A stretch of 64,000 nt of DNA from Myxococcales bacterium. GTDB taxonomy: Bacteria; Myxococcota_A; Polyangia; Polyangiales; Polyangiaceae. Below the pieces are notes generated by a model. It worked only from the letters and a program-made list of their open reading frames with translations. It was not told where the DNA came from and did no database searches. Both the position numbers and the translations under genes were made by a program. Below, one piece after another: positions 36,277 through 45,525 of the stretch. The stretch covers positions 17,069 through 81,068 of the forward strand of contig SECP01000044.1 of assembly GCA_004193285.1 (NCBI GenBank), read 5' to 3'. How positions within the stretch are numbered: the stretch's first letter is position 1; each line of letters starts with the position of its first letter.

Positions 36277-38304
36277 CTACGGTAGCTTCTGCGAGTCAGG
36301 CCGCGCCGCGGCAGCCCCCGCTTCCTTCTGAGCTTCGTGCTCGGCCCAGAACGCGGCTGCGTCCGCCTGAGTCCAGGGGGCCAGCTCGAGCTCGCTGAGC
36401 GCTCGCAAGAGCTGAGCGGCGCTCGCGAAGCGGTCGTCGGGATTTTTCGCGAGGCAGCGCCACACGATGCGCTCGAGCTCCGGCGAGGTGTCTCCTACGC
36501 CGCGCCCGAGCAGTGGCGACGGCATGCGCGTGAGGTGGAGGGTGGCGATGGCGGCGTCGGTCTTGGCCGTGAAAGGCTCATGGCCGCTGAGCAGATAGTA
36601 GGCAACGCAGCCGAGCGCGTACAGATCCGCACGTGGCCCCGATTGGGAGCTGGCGAACGCTTCCGGCGCCATGTAGCGCGGCGTGCCGAGCAGAGCGCCT
36701 TGCTTGGAGAGGCCCCGGGCTCCGCCGCGAGTGACGCGAACGAGGCCGAAATCCAGCACCTTGACGAAGTCGAAGAGGCCGCCGTGAACGCCGAGCATCA
36801 AGTTAGTCGGCTTCACGTCGCGGTGGACGAGACCGAGGCCATGCGCCTCGGAGAGCGCGCCGCAAGCTTGGACGAGCAAGTGACGAACGCGAGCGGCAGG
36901 CTGCGCGCCGTGGCGCTGCACGAGCTCGTCCCAAGTGATGCCGTGGACGTACTCCATCGCGTAGTAGAAGTCGCCGCTTTGGGTGCGACCGTAGTCGAAC
37001 ACGACGACGGTGTTGGGGTGCCGGAGCTCGCTGGTGGTTTTGGCTTCGAGATCGAAGCGGTGCAGCTGCTCTGGCGAGGCTTGTTCCTGAGCGATGACCT
37101 TGATGGCGGTCCGGCGCCGCAGGAGCCGGTGCTGCGCTTCGAACACGCGGCCCATGCCGCCGCCGCCAATCTCTCGGAGCAGCGAATAGGGGCCGAGCGC
37201 CTCCAGAGCGTGGAAGCGCTGCCGCGATTTGCGCAGCGAGCTGCCGAGCCCGATCAGCACCGCCACGAGCAGCGTTCCCACGCCGCCGAGCGCGAGGTGG
37301 CTCCCGGCGGAGGCGAAGAAGGAGGGGGCCGCGCGCGACGTGATCATGGCCCAGTTTCGGCCCGCGAAGCGTATTTCTTCCTCGAATTGGAAGCGCTCGG
37401 CGGCGCTGGAGCTCGGACCGAGAGCGCCGAACAAGAGCGCTTCCGACGCGGGGAGCTCGCGATCGCGATCGACGAGCGCGACGGTGGTTTGCTGCAGGTG
37501 AGTGCCGGAGAGCGCGCTGCTCATCAGCGGAGCGAGGCGGTACAGGGCCACCGCGAAGCCGACGACCTGCCGCTGCCGCTCGGCTTCGGTCGGTGGGACC
37601 CCCGCGCCGGTGAAGAGCGGATGGTAGACGGCGACCGAGTAGGTGCCCTCGGGGTCCTCCACGAGGCGAAACTTACCGGTGACGAGCGGGGTGCCGGCGC
37701 GCGTGGCCGCTGCAATCTGCTCGCGACGAAGTGGATCGAACGTGATGTCCAGCCCGTGCAGCTGAGCTTGGTACGGGGCCAGGCGGGTGAGCACCACGTG
37801 ACGCTCGCGCAGCGGGGACCGCTCCATCCGAAGCGGAAGAGAGCGGGAGGGCTCCTGAAACGAGAAGGGCCGGCCGAGGCGGCTGCTCACGCGGCGCTCG
37901 AAGTCTTCGCGGTGCTCACCGCGAACGACGTCGAACAGCTCGAGCGCGGCGAGGCTCGGGTAGCGCGACAAGAGCTGCTGGGCGAACAGCTCGAAGCGGC
38001 GCTGATCGACGTCCGGCAAGGCGCAGCCCAGCGCGTGGATGCCGTAGAGCGCTTCCAGCGGGGCCCTGAAGCTCTGCGCCACGTGCTCGGCGGCGGCCGT
38101 CGACCGCTCTCGAAAGTCCCGTTGCGCGGCGTCGCGGGCGCGGCTGGCAGCGAGCCCGGCCCACGCCGCCGTGCCGGTAAAGCCGAGGAGCAAGCTCAAC
38201 CACACCGCGCGGTTGCCCAGGCTCTCGCGCAGGAACGCGCGCGTCGAGTCGAAGCGCGAGGGCGCGCGGGCGGCCGAGATGGCGACTTGCTCCACCGATT
38301 CCAA
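36277..38304 (-). CDS. Ser/Thr protein kinase with extracytoplasmic CHASE sensor
   Basis: 675 residues. Membrane helix 1 (about 34-53) and helix 2 (about 335-355) bound a CHASE-like sensor domain (about 60-330). The cytoplasmic kinase (about 373-650) has G-loop IGGGGMGRVFEA (381-390), ATP-binding Lys402 in AIKVIAQ, the catalytic HRDVKPTN with Asp496, the DFG at 518-520 and an APE-type site (YMAPEAF). All catalytic residues are intact. CHASE domains usually feed histidine kinases or cyclases, so here the sensor drives a Ser/Thr kinase. It is divergent from the GAF-histidine kinase gene at 38374 with 69 bases between, so the two may share control. Confidence 0.93.
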   Translation of the reverse strand: MESVEQVAISAARAPSRFDSTRAFLRESLGNRAVWLSLLLGFTGTAAWAGLAASRARDAAQRDFRERSTAAAEHVAQSFRAPLEALYGIHALGCALPDVDQRRFELFAQQLLSRYPSLAALELFDVVRGEHREDFERRVSSRLGRPFSFQEPSRSLPLRMERSPLRERHVVLTRLAPYQAQLHGLDITFDPLRREQIAAATRAGTPLVTGKFRLVEDPEGTYSVAVYHPLFTGAGVPPTEAERQRQVVGFAVALYRLAPLMSSALSGTHLQQTTVALVDRDRELPASEALLFGALGPSSSAAERFQFEEEIRFAGRNWAMITSRAAPSFFASAGSHLALGGVGTLLVAVLIGLGSSLRKSRQRFHALEALGPYSLLREIGGGGMGRVFEAQHRLLRRRTAIKVIAQEQASPEQLHRFDLEAKTTSELRHPNTVVVFDYGRTQSGDFYYAMEYVHGITWDELVQRHGAQPAARVRHLLVQACGALSEAHGLGLVHRDVKPTNLMLGVHGGLFDFVKVLDFGLVRVTRGGARGLSKQGALLGTPRYMAPEAFASSQSGPRADLYALGCVAYYLLSGHEPFTAKTDAAIATLHLTRMPSPLLGRGVGDTSPELERIVWRCLAKNPDDRFASAAQLLRALSELELAPWTQADAAAFWAEHEAQKEAGAAAARPDSQKLP

Positions 38305-38373
38305 AGCAGGCGATTTTACCCGAGGCCCGCGAACTCGGAAATCGCTTCTTCAACCTGTAGTAAGGTGGCGGGG

Positions 38374-39615
38374 GTGACAGAGGGAAGGACCACCAGCTCG
38401 CTCTTCGAAGCCACGCGGCTCGGGTTATCACGCCTGGCCTTGAACGACGCGGATGGTCTCAGCCGCGCCCTGGAGCGCGCCTGTCAGAGCAGCGCGGAGG
38501 CGCTCGGCGTGGAGCGCGTGGGGGTCTGGTTCATCGCCACCAGCGGCGACGAGCTCCGCTGCGCGGCTCTCTACGAGCTCTCCAAACAGCAAAGCTCGTC
38601 CGGCGCGGTGCTTTCGCTGGCGCAGCTACCGGGCTACCTGCAGGCGCTGGAGGCGCACCGGGTGATGCAAACTGCGGGCGCCGGTGACGCGAGCCAGAGC
38701 GAGTCGCTTCGGCAGGCGTACTTGGCCCCGCTGGACATACGGGCCACGCTGGAGGCGCCGGTGTTTCGGCTCGGTGAGGTCGTCGGCGTGGTGCGGCACG
38801 AGCACACTGGCTCGCCTCGGGAGTGGTCCTCGCGGGACCGGCACTTCGTGGCGGCGGTGGCGGACTTGGTGGCGGTGCTGCTCGAGCAAGCGACGCGGCT
38901 GGACGTGGAGGCCGCGCTGCGCGCTCAGCGCGAGCGGCTGGTCAAGGCGGAGAAGATGGAGGCGCTGACTCGGATGAGCGCGGGGGTGGCGCACGACTTC
39001 AACAACGTGCTCACCGCCATGCTCCTGCGGCTGGACTCGCTGCGTATCGAGCGGCCGCAAGACGCGGACCTGCTCCAGGTGCTGGGCGAGGTCACGGAGG
39101 CCGGTGAGCGAGGCGCGCGCCTGGTGCAGCAGCTGCTGACCTTCGCCAGAGCCAAGACGCCGGTGCCGCGGCCCGTGGATTTGTCGCGCACCCTGCGTGA
39201 CCTGGAGCCGATGCTGCTCACGTTGACGCATGGGCACGCCAGCCTGCGCATCGAACGGCCGACAGTGCCCGCCCTGGTGAGCGCGGACCCTTCCCAGCTG
39301 GAGCAAGTGATCATGAACTTGGTCATCAACGCGCGCGACGCCAGCCGCAGCAAGCACGCCGGGCTGGAGGTGCTGGTCCGCCTTTGGCTCGAGCCGGACA
39401 CCGCCTGCCTCACGGTGGTGGATCGCGGCGCCGGCATGGACGCCACGACCCGCGACCAGATCTTCGAGCCATTCTTCAGCACCAAGCAGAGCGGCTCGGG
39501 TCTAGGCCTGTCGACGGTGTACAGCATCGTGCAGCAGGCGGGCGGCGCCGTAACGGTCGAAAGCAGCGAGGGAAAGGGGTCCACGTTCTCGGTGCGCTTG
39601 CCTCGCATCCAGTGA
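38374..39615 (+). CDS. Soluble GAF-domain histidine kinase
   Basis: 413 residues, GTG start (GTAAGG just upstream). A GAF domain occupies about residues 14-170, followed by a coiled linker, HisKA with His207 in GVAHDFNNVLTA, and an HATPase domain with N box (NLVINARDA, about 316), G1 (DRGAGMD) and G2 (GSGLGLSTV). No membrane segment or receiver domain, so it is cytoplasmic and probably acts through a regulator elsewhere. The frame is open 2 kb upstream, but that is antisense to the CHASE kinase. It sits 18 bases before the SppA-barrel gene, so it is the first gene of that operon. Confidence 0.92.
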   Translation: MTEGRTTSSLFEATRLGLSRLALNDADGLSRALERACQSSAEALGVERVGVWFIATSGDELRCAALYELSKQQSSSGAVLSLAQLPGYLQALEAHRVMQTAGAGDASQSESLRQAYLAPLDIRATLEAPVFRLGEVVGVVRHEHTGSPREWSSRDRHFVAAVADLVAVLLEQATRLDVEAALRAQRERLVKAEKMEALTRMSAGVAHDFNNVLTAMLLRLDSLRIERPQDADLLQVLGEVTEAGERGARLVQQLLTFARAKTPVPRPVDLSRTLRDLEPMLLTLTHGHASLRIERPTVPALVSADPSQLEQVIMNLVINARDASRSKHAGLEVLVRLWLEPDTACLTVVDRGAGMDATTRDQIFEPFFSTKQSGSGLGLSTVYSIVQQAGGAVTVESSEGKGSTFSVRLPRIQ

Positions 39616-39633
39616 TAAGAATGCGAGGCCGTA

Positions 39634-42168
39634 ATGATCAGAAGCACCGCCGCCTTCAGCCTCGGGCTCGCGTTCGCCCTCTCGCTCGCCTCCCCGGCGC
39701 GGGCGCAGTTTCCGACGGACCAGCCGACACGGCTGCCGGCGTTCGGAAAGAACGCGGTCAGTAACGACGATTCGAGCGCGCTGGTTCAAAACCCCGCCAA
39801 CATCGCGTTCCTCCCCGCCAGCGAGCTGCGCTGGTCCAGCGTTTACTTGAATGAAGGCTCGCGCGCGGCTTGGCAGGGCCACGCGCTCGGCTTCGCGTTT
39901 CCCATCCCGTTCTTGAACGCATCCACCGGTTTGCGGGTGGACCTCATGGCGCCGCCCACCGGCGGGCCCGGCACGCTCTTCCGGAGCAGCGGCGTGTACC
40001 AGTGGATCACCTGGGGCCTCGCGATCAAAGCGAGCGACAGCTTCGGCCTCGGCATGTCCCTCCAGCGCTCGTACTCGGACATGCGCGAGGCGCACGGCCT
40101 GTTCGGCTGGTCCGTAGGCTTGACCAGCCGGCCTTCGGATTACTTCGGCATGGCGTTCGTCGCCCACGACATCAACGGGCCGAAGAACGACAGCGGCGGC
40201 GTGCTGAACCGCAGCTTCGACCTAGCACTCGCGGTGCGCCCGCTGCGCAGCCGCGCGCTGGAGGTGGGGCTATCGGGGAAAATTATCGACGCGCCGGACG
40301 CTTATTGGTCGCCCAGCGCCACCCTGGGGCTGGACATTCCGGAGCTGGGCCGGCTCCGCGGCAGCTTCGGCGTGGTGGATCCAGACGACGGCATCTCCAA
40401 GAGCGAGTGGCTCGCCAGCGCGAGCATGTCGTTTTATCTCAACGGCACCGCTGGCTCGATGGAGCTCGGCGCGGGGAGCATCTTCGGCGGCGCGCTCGGC
40501 CGTAACGTGAGCGGCAAAGCCCACGAGAATTTGACGACCGAGTTCGCCTTCAAAGGCTACCGCGAGCCGTCCGGCACCTCCACCCCCGGCTACGCGCTTC
40601 GTATTCGGCTGGAGAGCACGCCGAGCGTGCGCGAGCACACCGCGCTGCTCCGTCACCTCTGGCAAGTCGCGGAAGAAGAGGACTCGGTGAGCGCGGTCGT
40701 GCTGGAGCTGCGCACGGCGCCCGGCAGCTCCATCGCCCATGTGCAAGAGCTGCGTGACGCGGTGTACCTACTGCGCCAAGCCGGAAAAAAGGTGCTCTGC
40801 CATCTGGAGGATGCGGACGGCGCCTCCCTTTATCTGTGCTCGGCGGCGGATCGCATCTTGATCAACCCCGCCGGCGGCCTTCGCTTCGCGGGTCTGCGCG
40901 CACGTTATTTTTACTACGCCGGCTTGCTGGAAAAGCTCGGCATCAAGGCGGATTTCGTGCGCATCGGCGCGCACAAGAGCGCGCCAGAGGCGTTCACCCG
41001 TACCGGCGCTTCGGACACCGCGCGCGACGACAAGATCGACCTGCTGCAGCAGCACGAGAAGCAGCTCACTCTCGGCATCGCCCACGGGCGGAAGCTGACC
41101 GCGCAGCAGGTGCGTGAGCGCATCGCCAAGGGGCCGTTCGTCTCCATCGAGGCGAAGACGGCAGGCTTCGTGGACGGCTACGCCTTCGACGACGAGCTGG
41201 AGTCGCAGGCTTCGCTGCTCGTCGGGCACCCGGTGCGGCTCATCGACGACAAGCGCGGCCCCATCGCGGACCGCTTCAACGGCGCGACCCCCGGCATCGC
41301 CATCGTCTACGTGGACGGCGACATGGTCGACGGCCGCAGCCAAACCATCCCGTTTTTGGGGATGAAGCTCGCCGGCTCCTACACCATTGCGGAGTCGATC
41401 AAGAAGGCGCGCGAAAATCCGCTCGTGGGCGCGGTCGTGCTCCGCGTGGAGACCGGCGGCGGCTCCGCCATGGCCGCGGACGTCATTTGGCGCGAGCTGG
41501 AGCGAACCACGAAGGTGAAGCCCGTCATCGTGAGTATGGGCAGCGCGGCCGCGAGCGGCGGCTACTACATCTCCTCGCCCGCGACGCGCGTGTTCGCCAA
41601 TCCGCTCACGATCACCGGCAGCATCGGCATCTTCTACGGCAAGGCGGACGTGTCCGAGCTGCTGCGAAAGCTGGGCGTGAGCGTAGAGGTGTACAAAACG
41701 GCGCCCCGCGCCGACGCGGAGTCCATCTTCCGGCCCTTCACGGACGAAGAGAAGGTGGAGCTGAAGCGCAAGGTCTGGCAGTTCTACGATGTCTTTCTGC
41801 AGCGCGTGGCCGATGGTCGGAAGCTCACCAAAGAGCAGGTGGACGCCGTTGGCCAGGGCCGTGTGTGGACCGGCGAGCAAGCCCTCCAGCACAAGCTGGT
41901 GGACGAGCTGGGCGGCCTCCGCCAAGCGCTCGCGGCCGCGCGCACCATGGCCGGTTTACCGGACCACGCGCCGATCCAAGAGCTGCCCCCTCCGGACACC
42001 TCGCTCATCGGTCGCATCCTCGGCATCGAGGGCGTCAGCGAAAACCTGCCTTCCCACTTGCAGGTGCTGCCGCCGGGCATGATGGACCTGGTGCGTGCGC
42101 TCGGCCCCTTCATCTTTCACCCTGCGGACAAGCCCCTCGCGCGCATGGAGCTGACTCGCGTTGAGTGA
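39634..42168 (+). CDS. Outer-membrane-like barrel fused to SppA (S49) peptidase
   Basis: 844 residues. Signal peptide (about 1-24, ending ASPARAQF). Residues about 30-340 are beta-rich with a GKNAVSNDDSSALVQNPANIA motif that recalls OmpP1/FadL-like barrels. From about residue 345 come two S49 domains in the order and spacing of SppA: the general-base Lys448 in GAHKSAPEAF and the nucleophile Ser641 in MGSAAASGGYYISS, 193 residues apart (E. coli SppA 200). This would place a signal-peptide/peptide peptidase in the periplasm, linked to the outer membrane. The ATPase-like gene follows with an 8-base overlap. Confidence 0.86.
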   Translation: MIRSTAAFSLGLAFALSLASPARAQFPTDQPTRLPAFGKNAVSNDDSSALVQNPANIAFLPASELRWSSVYLNEGSRAAWQGHALGFAFPIPFLNASTGLRVDLMAPPTGGPGTLFRSSGVYQWITWGLAIKASDSFGLGMSLQRSYSDMREAHGLFGWSVGLTSRPSDYFGMAFVAHDINGPKNDSGGVLNRSFDLALAVRPLRSRALEVGLSGKIIDAPDAYWSPSATLGLDIPELGRLRGSFGVVDPDDGISKSEWLASASMSFYLNGTAGSMELGAGSIFGGALGRNVSGKAHENLTTEFAFKGYREPSGTSTPGYALRIRLESTPSVREHTALLRHLWQVAEEEDSVSAVVLELRTAPGSSIAHVQELRDAVYLLRQAGKKVLCHLEDADGASLYLCSAADRILINPAGGLRFAGLRARYFYYAGLLEKLGIKADFVRIGAHKSAPEAFTRTGASDTARDDKIDLLQQHEKQLTLGIAHGRKLTAQQVRERIAKGPFVSIEAKTAGFVDGYAFDDELESQASLLVGHPVRLIDDKRGPIADRFNGATPGIAIVYVDGDMVDGRSQTIPFLGMKLAGSYTIAESIKKARENPLVGAVVLRVETGGGSAMAADVIWRELERTTKVKPVIVSMGSAAASGGYYISSPATRVFANPLTITGSIGIFYGKADVSELLRKLGVSVEVYKTAPRADAESIFRPFTDEEKVELKRKVWQFYDVFLQRVADGRKLTKEQVDAVGQGRVWTGEQALQHKLVDELGGLRQALAAARTMAGLPDHAPIQELPPPDTSLIGRILGIEGVSENLPSHLQVLPPGMMDLVRALGPFIFHPADKPLARMELTRVE

Positions 42169-43069
42169 CCTCCCCACGCTAGAAGCACAAGGCGCGCGCA
42201 TCGATCTCCTCGGTCACCCGCTGCTCGCGCAGCTGGAGCTGCGAACGAGCGCGGAGCGGCTGGCCCTGCTCGGGGATTGGTCCGCCTTGTTCCGGTTGTT
42301 CGCCGGCGAAGCCGAGCTGAGCGCCGGTCGCCTGACCGTAGCCGGCGAGCCGGTGCCGCGCGGCGTGGAGCAGGGCAAGGTCGGCTTGATGCGGCTGGAT
42401 CCCCAGCTGCCGGAGGCCTGGAGCGCCGAGCAGCTCCTCGCCACCAGCGCCGAGCTGTGCGGCCTGCCTGCCAAATCCGCCGCAAAGAACGCGTTTCAGG
42501 TGTTGGAACGGCTCGGCTTGGCGGAGCTGGCACCGCGCCGCATCGCGCACCTGCAGCTCGCCGAGCGCCGCGCGGTCCTCGTCGCACACGCGGTGCTGAC
42601 GGACCCAGTCGTGCTCTGCCTGGAGGAGCCGCTCGCCGCGCTCGACACCCAAGGCGAGCTCGCCGTGGTCGCGGTCATCGAGCGCGCCAGCGCGGGCCGG
42701 CGCTTGCTCATCGCGGTGGGGGACCCGGGCGGCAGCGCGGCCACGCGGCGCCTCGTCCAGAGCTGCACTGAGCGCTTCGGCCTGGCCGCCGGCGTCGCCG
42801 TCCCCATCTCCGCAGAAACCTCCGCCCTCGCGCGGGTCACGGCCACCATCTGCAAGAACCACCAAGCCTTCGCGGCCGCTCTCGCCGCTCGCGGCCTCAC
42901 TGCCCACCCCACCCACGAGGCCGGAGTGCTCGGCAGCCTCACCTCGCCTCTCGCCGGCCCCTGCTGGCGCTATTTGGTAGAGCTGCCGAGCGAAAGCACC
43001 GCGCCGATCTTGGACGCGGCCCTCGAGGCAGACGCTGGCCTCGTGGAGCTCATCCCGCTCTTCTCGTAG
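42161..43069 (+). CDS. ABC-ATPase-like protein lacking a Walker A P-loop
   Basis: 302 residues, TTG start overlapping the SppA-barrel stop by 8 bases. The layout follows an ABC ATPase: at the Walker A position it has LALLGDWSALFRLFAG, which lacks the G-x4-GK[ST] P-loop; the signature region reads HLQLAERRAVLVAHAVLTDP instead of LSGGQ; the Walker B strand VLCLEEPLAALD is close to normal. It is therefore probably a non-hydrolysing pseudo-ATPase that binds a partner. The C-terminal ~100 residues are Ala/Leu-rich helices of unknown role. Being coupled to SppA suggests a joint envelope function. Confidence 0.7.
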   Translation: MSDLPTLEAQGARIDLLGHPLLAQLELRTSAERLALLGDWSALFRLFAGEAELSAGRLTVAGEPVPRGVEQGKVGLMRLDPQLPEAWSAEQLLATSAELCGLPAKSAAKNAFQVLERLGLAELAPRRIAHLQLAERRAVLVAHAVLTDPVVLCLEEPLAALDTQGELAVVAVIERASAGRRLLIAVGDPGGSAATRRLVQSCTERFGLAAGVAVPISAETSALARVTATICKNHQAFAAALAARGLTAHPTHEAGVLGSLTSPLAGPCWRYLVELPSESTAPILDAALEADAGLVELIPLFS

Positions 43070-43183
43070 CTCCCTGCGCCTCCGCTGCGCCGCAGTGTAA
43101 GCCTTTGTATTCGCCGGGCTTTCGGAGGCATTCTCAAAGCGAGCCTTCAGAAACGAATGAGACGGCCGTCCTAGCAGAGCGCA

Positions 43184-44041
43184 GTGTCTACGATCATTGG
43201 GCTCATCGTCGTGTTCGGCTCGGTGCTTGGCGGCTTCGCCATGTCCGGTGGTGCCTTCGGCATCTTGATTCAGCCGAACGAGCTTATCGTGATCGGGGGC
43301 GCCACCGTCGGCACGGTCGTGATTTCGGCGCCGGGCAAGGTGCTGAGCCGTGTCATGGCGGCGTTCAAGAAGGGCTTCGGCAGCAGCGCTCCGGTCAAGC
43401 AGGATTACATGGACCTGCTGAAGCTGCTGTATCAAATTCTGGCGCTGATTCGACGCGAAGGCGTGCTCGCGCTCGAGCCGCACGTCAGCGACCGCAACGC
43501 GAGCTCGCTGTTCAGCTCGTACCCCAAGGTGATGCACCGCCACCACGCCGCCGACTTCTTGGTCGACGGCTTGAAGCAGTTGGTGGACGGCTGCTCCGCG
43601 GAGGAGCTCTCCTTGCTGTTCGACGCGGAGCTCGAGACCCACCACGACGAAGCGCACCAACCCGTCGGGTTGATCCGCACGGCTGGCGACGCGCTGCCGG
43701 GCCTCGGCATCGTGGCCGCCGTGCTCGGCATCATCATCACCATGGGCCATTTGGACGGTGGCCCCGAGGTGATCGGTCACCACGTCGCAGCCGCGCTCGT
43801 CGGCACGTTTTTGGGCATTTTGCTATGCTACGGCATGGTCGCCCCCATCGCGACCAGCATCGAGATTCAAGGCAACGCCGAGAGCCGCTTCATGCTCTGC
43901 ATCAAAGAGGCGGTCGTGGCGGCCGCTCGCGGGGTCAACCCGCAAATCGCCATCGAGTTCGCGCGCCGCAGCATCTTCTCGGACGAGCGCCCCACGGGGC
44001 CGGAGCTCGAGAAGGCTTTCGCGGAGCTGAAAGGTAAGTAA
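43184..44041 (+). CDS. motA: MotA-type stator / proton channel subunit
   Basis: 285 residues, GTG start. Four membrane helices typical of MotA: about 1-20 and 34-50 before a large cytoplasmic loop (about 60-170), then about 180-200 and 208-230 (LPGLGIVAAVLGIIITMGHL; ALVGTFLGILLCYGMVAP). The conserved Pro of the DALPGLGIVAAVLG segment is kept. It overlaps motB by 1 base (TAATG), the usual coupling. The pair would power flagella-type or gliding-type motility; no other flagellar gene is in the window, which fits a non-flagellated myxobacterium using MotAB-like stators for other purposes. Confidence 0.92.
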   Translation: MSTIIGLIVVFGSVLGGFAMSGGAFGILIQPNELIVIGGATVGTVVISAPGKVLSRVMAAFKKGFGSSAPVKQDYMDLLKLLYQILALIRREGVLALEPHVSDRNASSLFSSYPKVMHRHHAADFLVDGLKQLVDGCSAEELSLLFDAELETHHDEAHQPVGLIRTAGDALPGLGIVAAVLGIIITMGHLDGGPEVIGHHVAAALVGTFLGILLCYGMVAPIATSIEIQGNAESRFMLCIKEAVVAAARGVNPQIAIEFARRSIFSDERPTGPELEKAFAELKGK

Positions 44042-44955
44042 TGGCGGGCGGCGCAGCTCCGAGCGGTGGTGGCGCGCGCGTCATCATCATCAAGAAAAAG
44101 GCCAAGGGCCACGGCGGTCACCACGGCGGCGCCTGGAAGGTAGCGTACGCGGACTTCGTGACCGCGATGATGGCATTCTTCATGGTCATGTGGCTGCTCG
44201 CGCAGACGGATCAGCAGACGCGGCAGCAGCTCTCCGACTACTTCCGCACCGGCGTCTTCTCTGGCGCGCCGTCCGTGCTCAACGGCGGCAGCGGCATCCA
44301 GAACAAAGGCTACTTCGACGTCGTGGGCCAGTCCGCGATTCAGCCGGAGAGCGCGCAGTTCGAGCGCATCGCGGCGGCCGTGCGCGCTGCGATGCAGCGT
44401 GAGCTGACCGAAGATCCGGCGATGAAGCGCCTGGCCCAGCAACTCAAGGTGAGCGTCACCGAAGAGGGCTTGCTCATTCAGATTTTGGACGGCTCCGGCG
44501 ACGACCTTTTGTTCGACCGCTCTTCCTCGGATCTGAAGCCTCGCCTCGACCAGCTTTTGGCCGTGATTGCGCCCATTCTGGGCCGGCTCGACAACAAGAT
44601 TCAGGTGCACGGCCACACCGACGCCAAGCCGTTTCCGGCTGGCTCCACGCGCTCCAATTGGCAGCTCTCCTTCGAGCGCGCGGACGCAGCGCGCCTGGTG
44701 CTCGAGAAGAACGGCTTGAAGAAGGGCCAAATCGGCGGCGTCTTCGCGCACGGCTCGTCTGCGCTTTACAACGCCAAAGAGCCGTACGCGCCCGAGAACC
44801 GCCGCCTCGCGATCCTCGCGGTGCGCAAGGGTCTCGAAACTTACGCCTCTCAAGGCATGAGCCCGAAGCCGCAGCCAGCGCCGACGAAGCCCGCTCCGCC
44901 CGCCAAGTCACCGACGGCCAAGCACGCCGAAGAGAGCGAAGACGCGCCGAACTGA
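44041..44955 (+). CDS. motB: MotB-type stator / peptidoglycan-anchoring subunit
   Basis: 304 residues. N-terminal basic patch with Lys/His/Gly (KKKAKGHGGHHGG), then a membrane helix whose conserved proton-binding Asp38 lies in YADFVTAMMAFFMVMWLL. Periplasmic OmpA-like domain (about 150-275): ILDGSGDDLLFDRSSSDLKP, the HGHTDAKP strand and NWQLSFERADAARLVL match the peptidoglycan-binding motif. C-terminal Pro/Lys tail. Coupled with motA. Confidence 0.93.
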   Translation: MAGGAAPSGGGARVIIIKKKAKGHGGHHGGAWKVAYADFVTAMMAFFMVMWLLAQTDQQTRQQLSDYFRTGVFSGAPSVLNGGSGIQNKGYFDVVGQSAIQPESAQFERIAAAVRAAMQRELTEDPAMKRLAQQLKVSVTEEGLLIQILDGSGDDLLFDRSSSDLKPRLDQLLAVIAPILGRLDNKIQVHGHTDAKPFPAGSTRSNWQLSFERADAARLVLEKNGLKKGQIGGVFAHGSSALYNAKEPYAPENRRLAILAVRKGLETYASQGMSPKPQPAPTKPAPPAKSPTAKHAEESEDAPN

Positions 44956-44998
44956 GGTGACGTCACTGCCGCTCCGATGGCGCCGCGCGCGAGGCGCT

Positions 44999-45442
44999 TC
45001 AGGCAGCGGCGGGAAGCTCGCTGGTGCAGTACTTACAGCGGGTGGCCTTGGCCGGCACCGTTTCACAGCAGGCGGGGCACTCCTTCACTGCCGGTGGAGG
45101 GGCCGCCGGGTCGTGATGCCCAAAGCGATGCTCGGCCGCTTTGATGATGCGGCTGACGATCAGGAACAGCACGAGCGCGACCACGAAAAAGTCCAGCACG
45201 GAGCCGATGAAGTCGCCGTAGGCGAGCACGACGTTGTCCTTCGGCTCGGCCGCTTGCTTCAAGACCATGCCGCTCTTGCGCCAATCCCCGCTCGGCAGCA
45301 CCAGCGCCACGATGGGCATGACCAGATCCGCGACCAGCGCCGACACGATCTTGCCGAACGCGCCGCCGATCACCACGCCGACGGCCAAATCCACCACATT
45401 GCCCTTGAACGCGAACTTCTTGAAATCGTCGATGAACGCCAT
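44999..45442 (-). CDS. mscL: Large-conductance mechanosensitive channel with C-terminal zinc ribbon
   Basis: 147 residues from ATG 45442. Core matches MscL: DFKKFAFKGNVVDLAVGVVIGGAFGKIV, helix 1 about 16-45 and helix 2 about 72-100. The cytoplasmic C-terminus carries an unusual CxxCC...CxxC pair (Cys122, 125, 126 and 136, 139) that looks like a zinc ribbon; classical MscL ends in a simple helix. The channel releases solute under osmotic downshock; the extra ribbon may bind zinc or proteins. The frame is open further upstream, but only low-complexity antisense sequence is there. Converges on motB. Confidence 0.88.
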   Translation of the reverse strand: MAFIDDFKKFAFKGNVVDLAVGVVIGGAFGKIVSALVADLVMPIVALVLPSGDWRKSGMVLKQAAEPKDNVVLAYGDFIGSVLDFFVVALVLFLIVSRIIKAAEHRFGHHDPAAPPPAVKECPACCETVPAKATRCKYCTSELPAAA

Positions 45443-45525
45443 GCGCGGCCGAGCATAGCCGCGCTCCGTTTCCGAACCGAGACGCGAGTGGGCCGTTCGA
45501 CCCATGACCGCAAGGCACTCGCGAG

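Noticed and set aside
36337..38373. Upstream extension of the GAF-histidine kinase frame
   Set aside because: Antisense to the CHASE-Ser/Thr kinase; no domain; real start is GTG 38374.
44957..44966. Perfect 10-base palindrome GTGACGTCAC
   Set aside because: Lies between convergent gene ends where a regulator site is not expected; such palindromes occur by chance.
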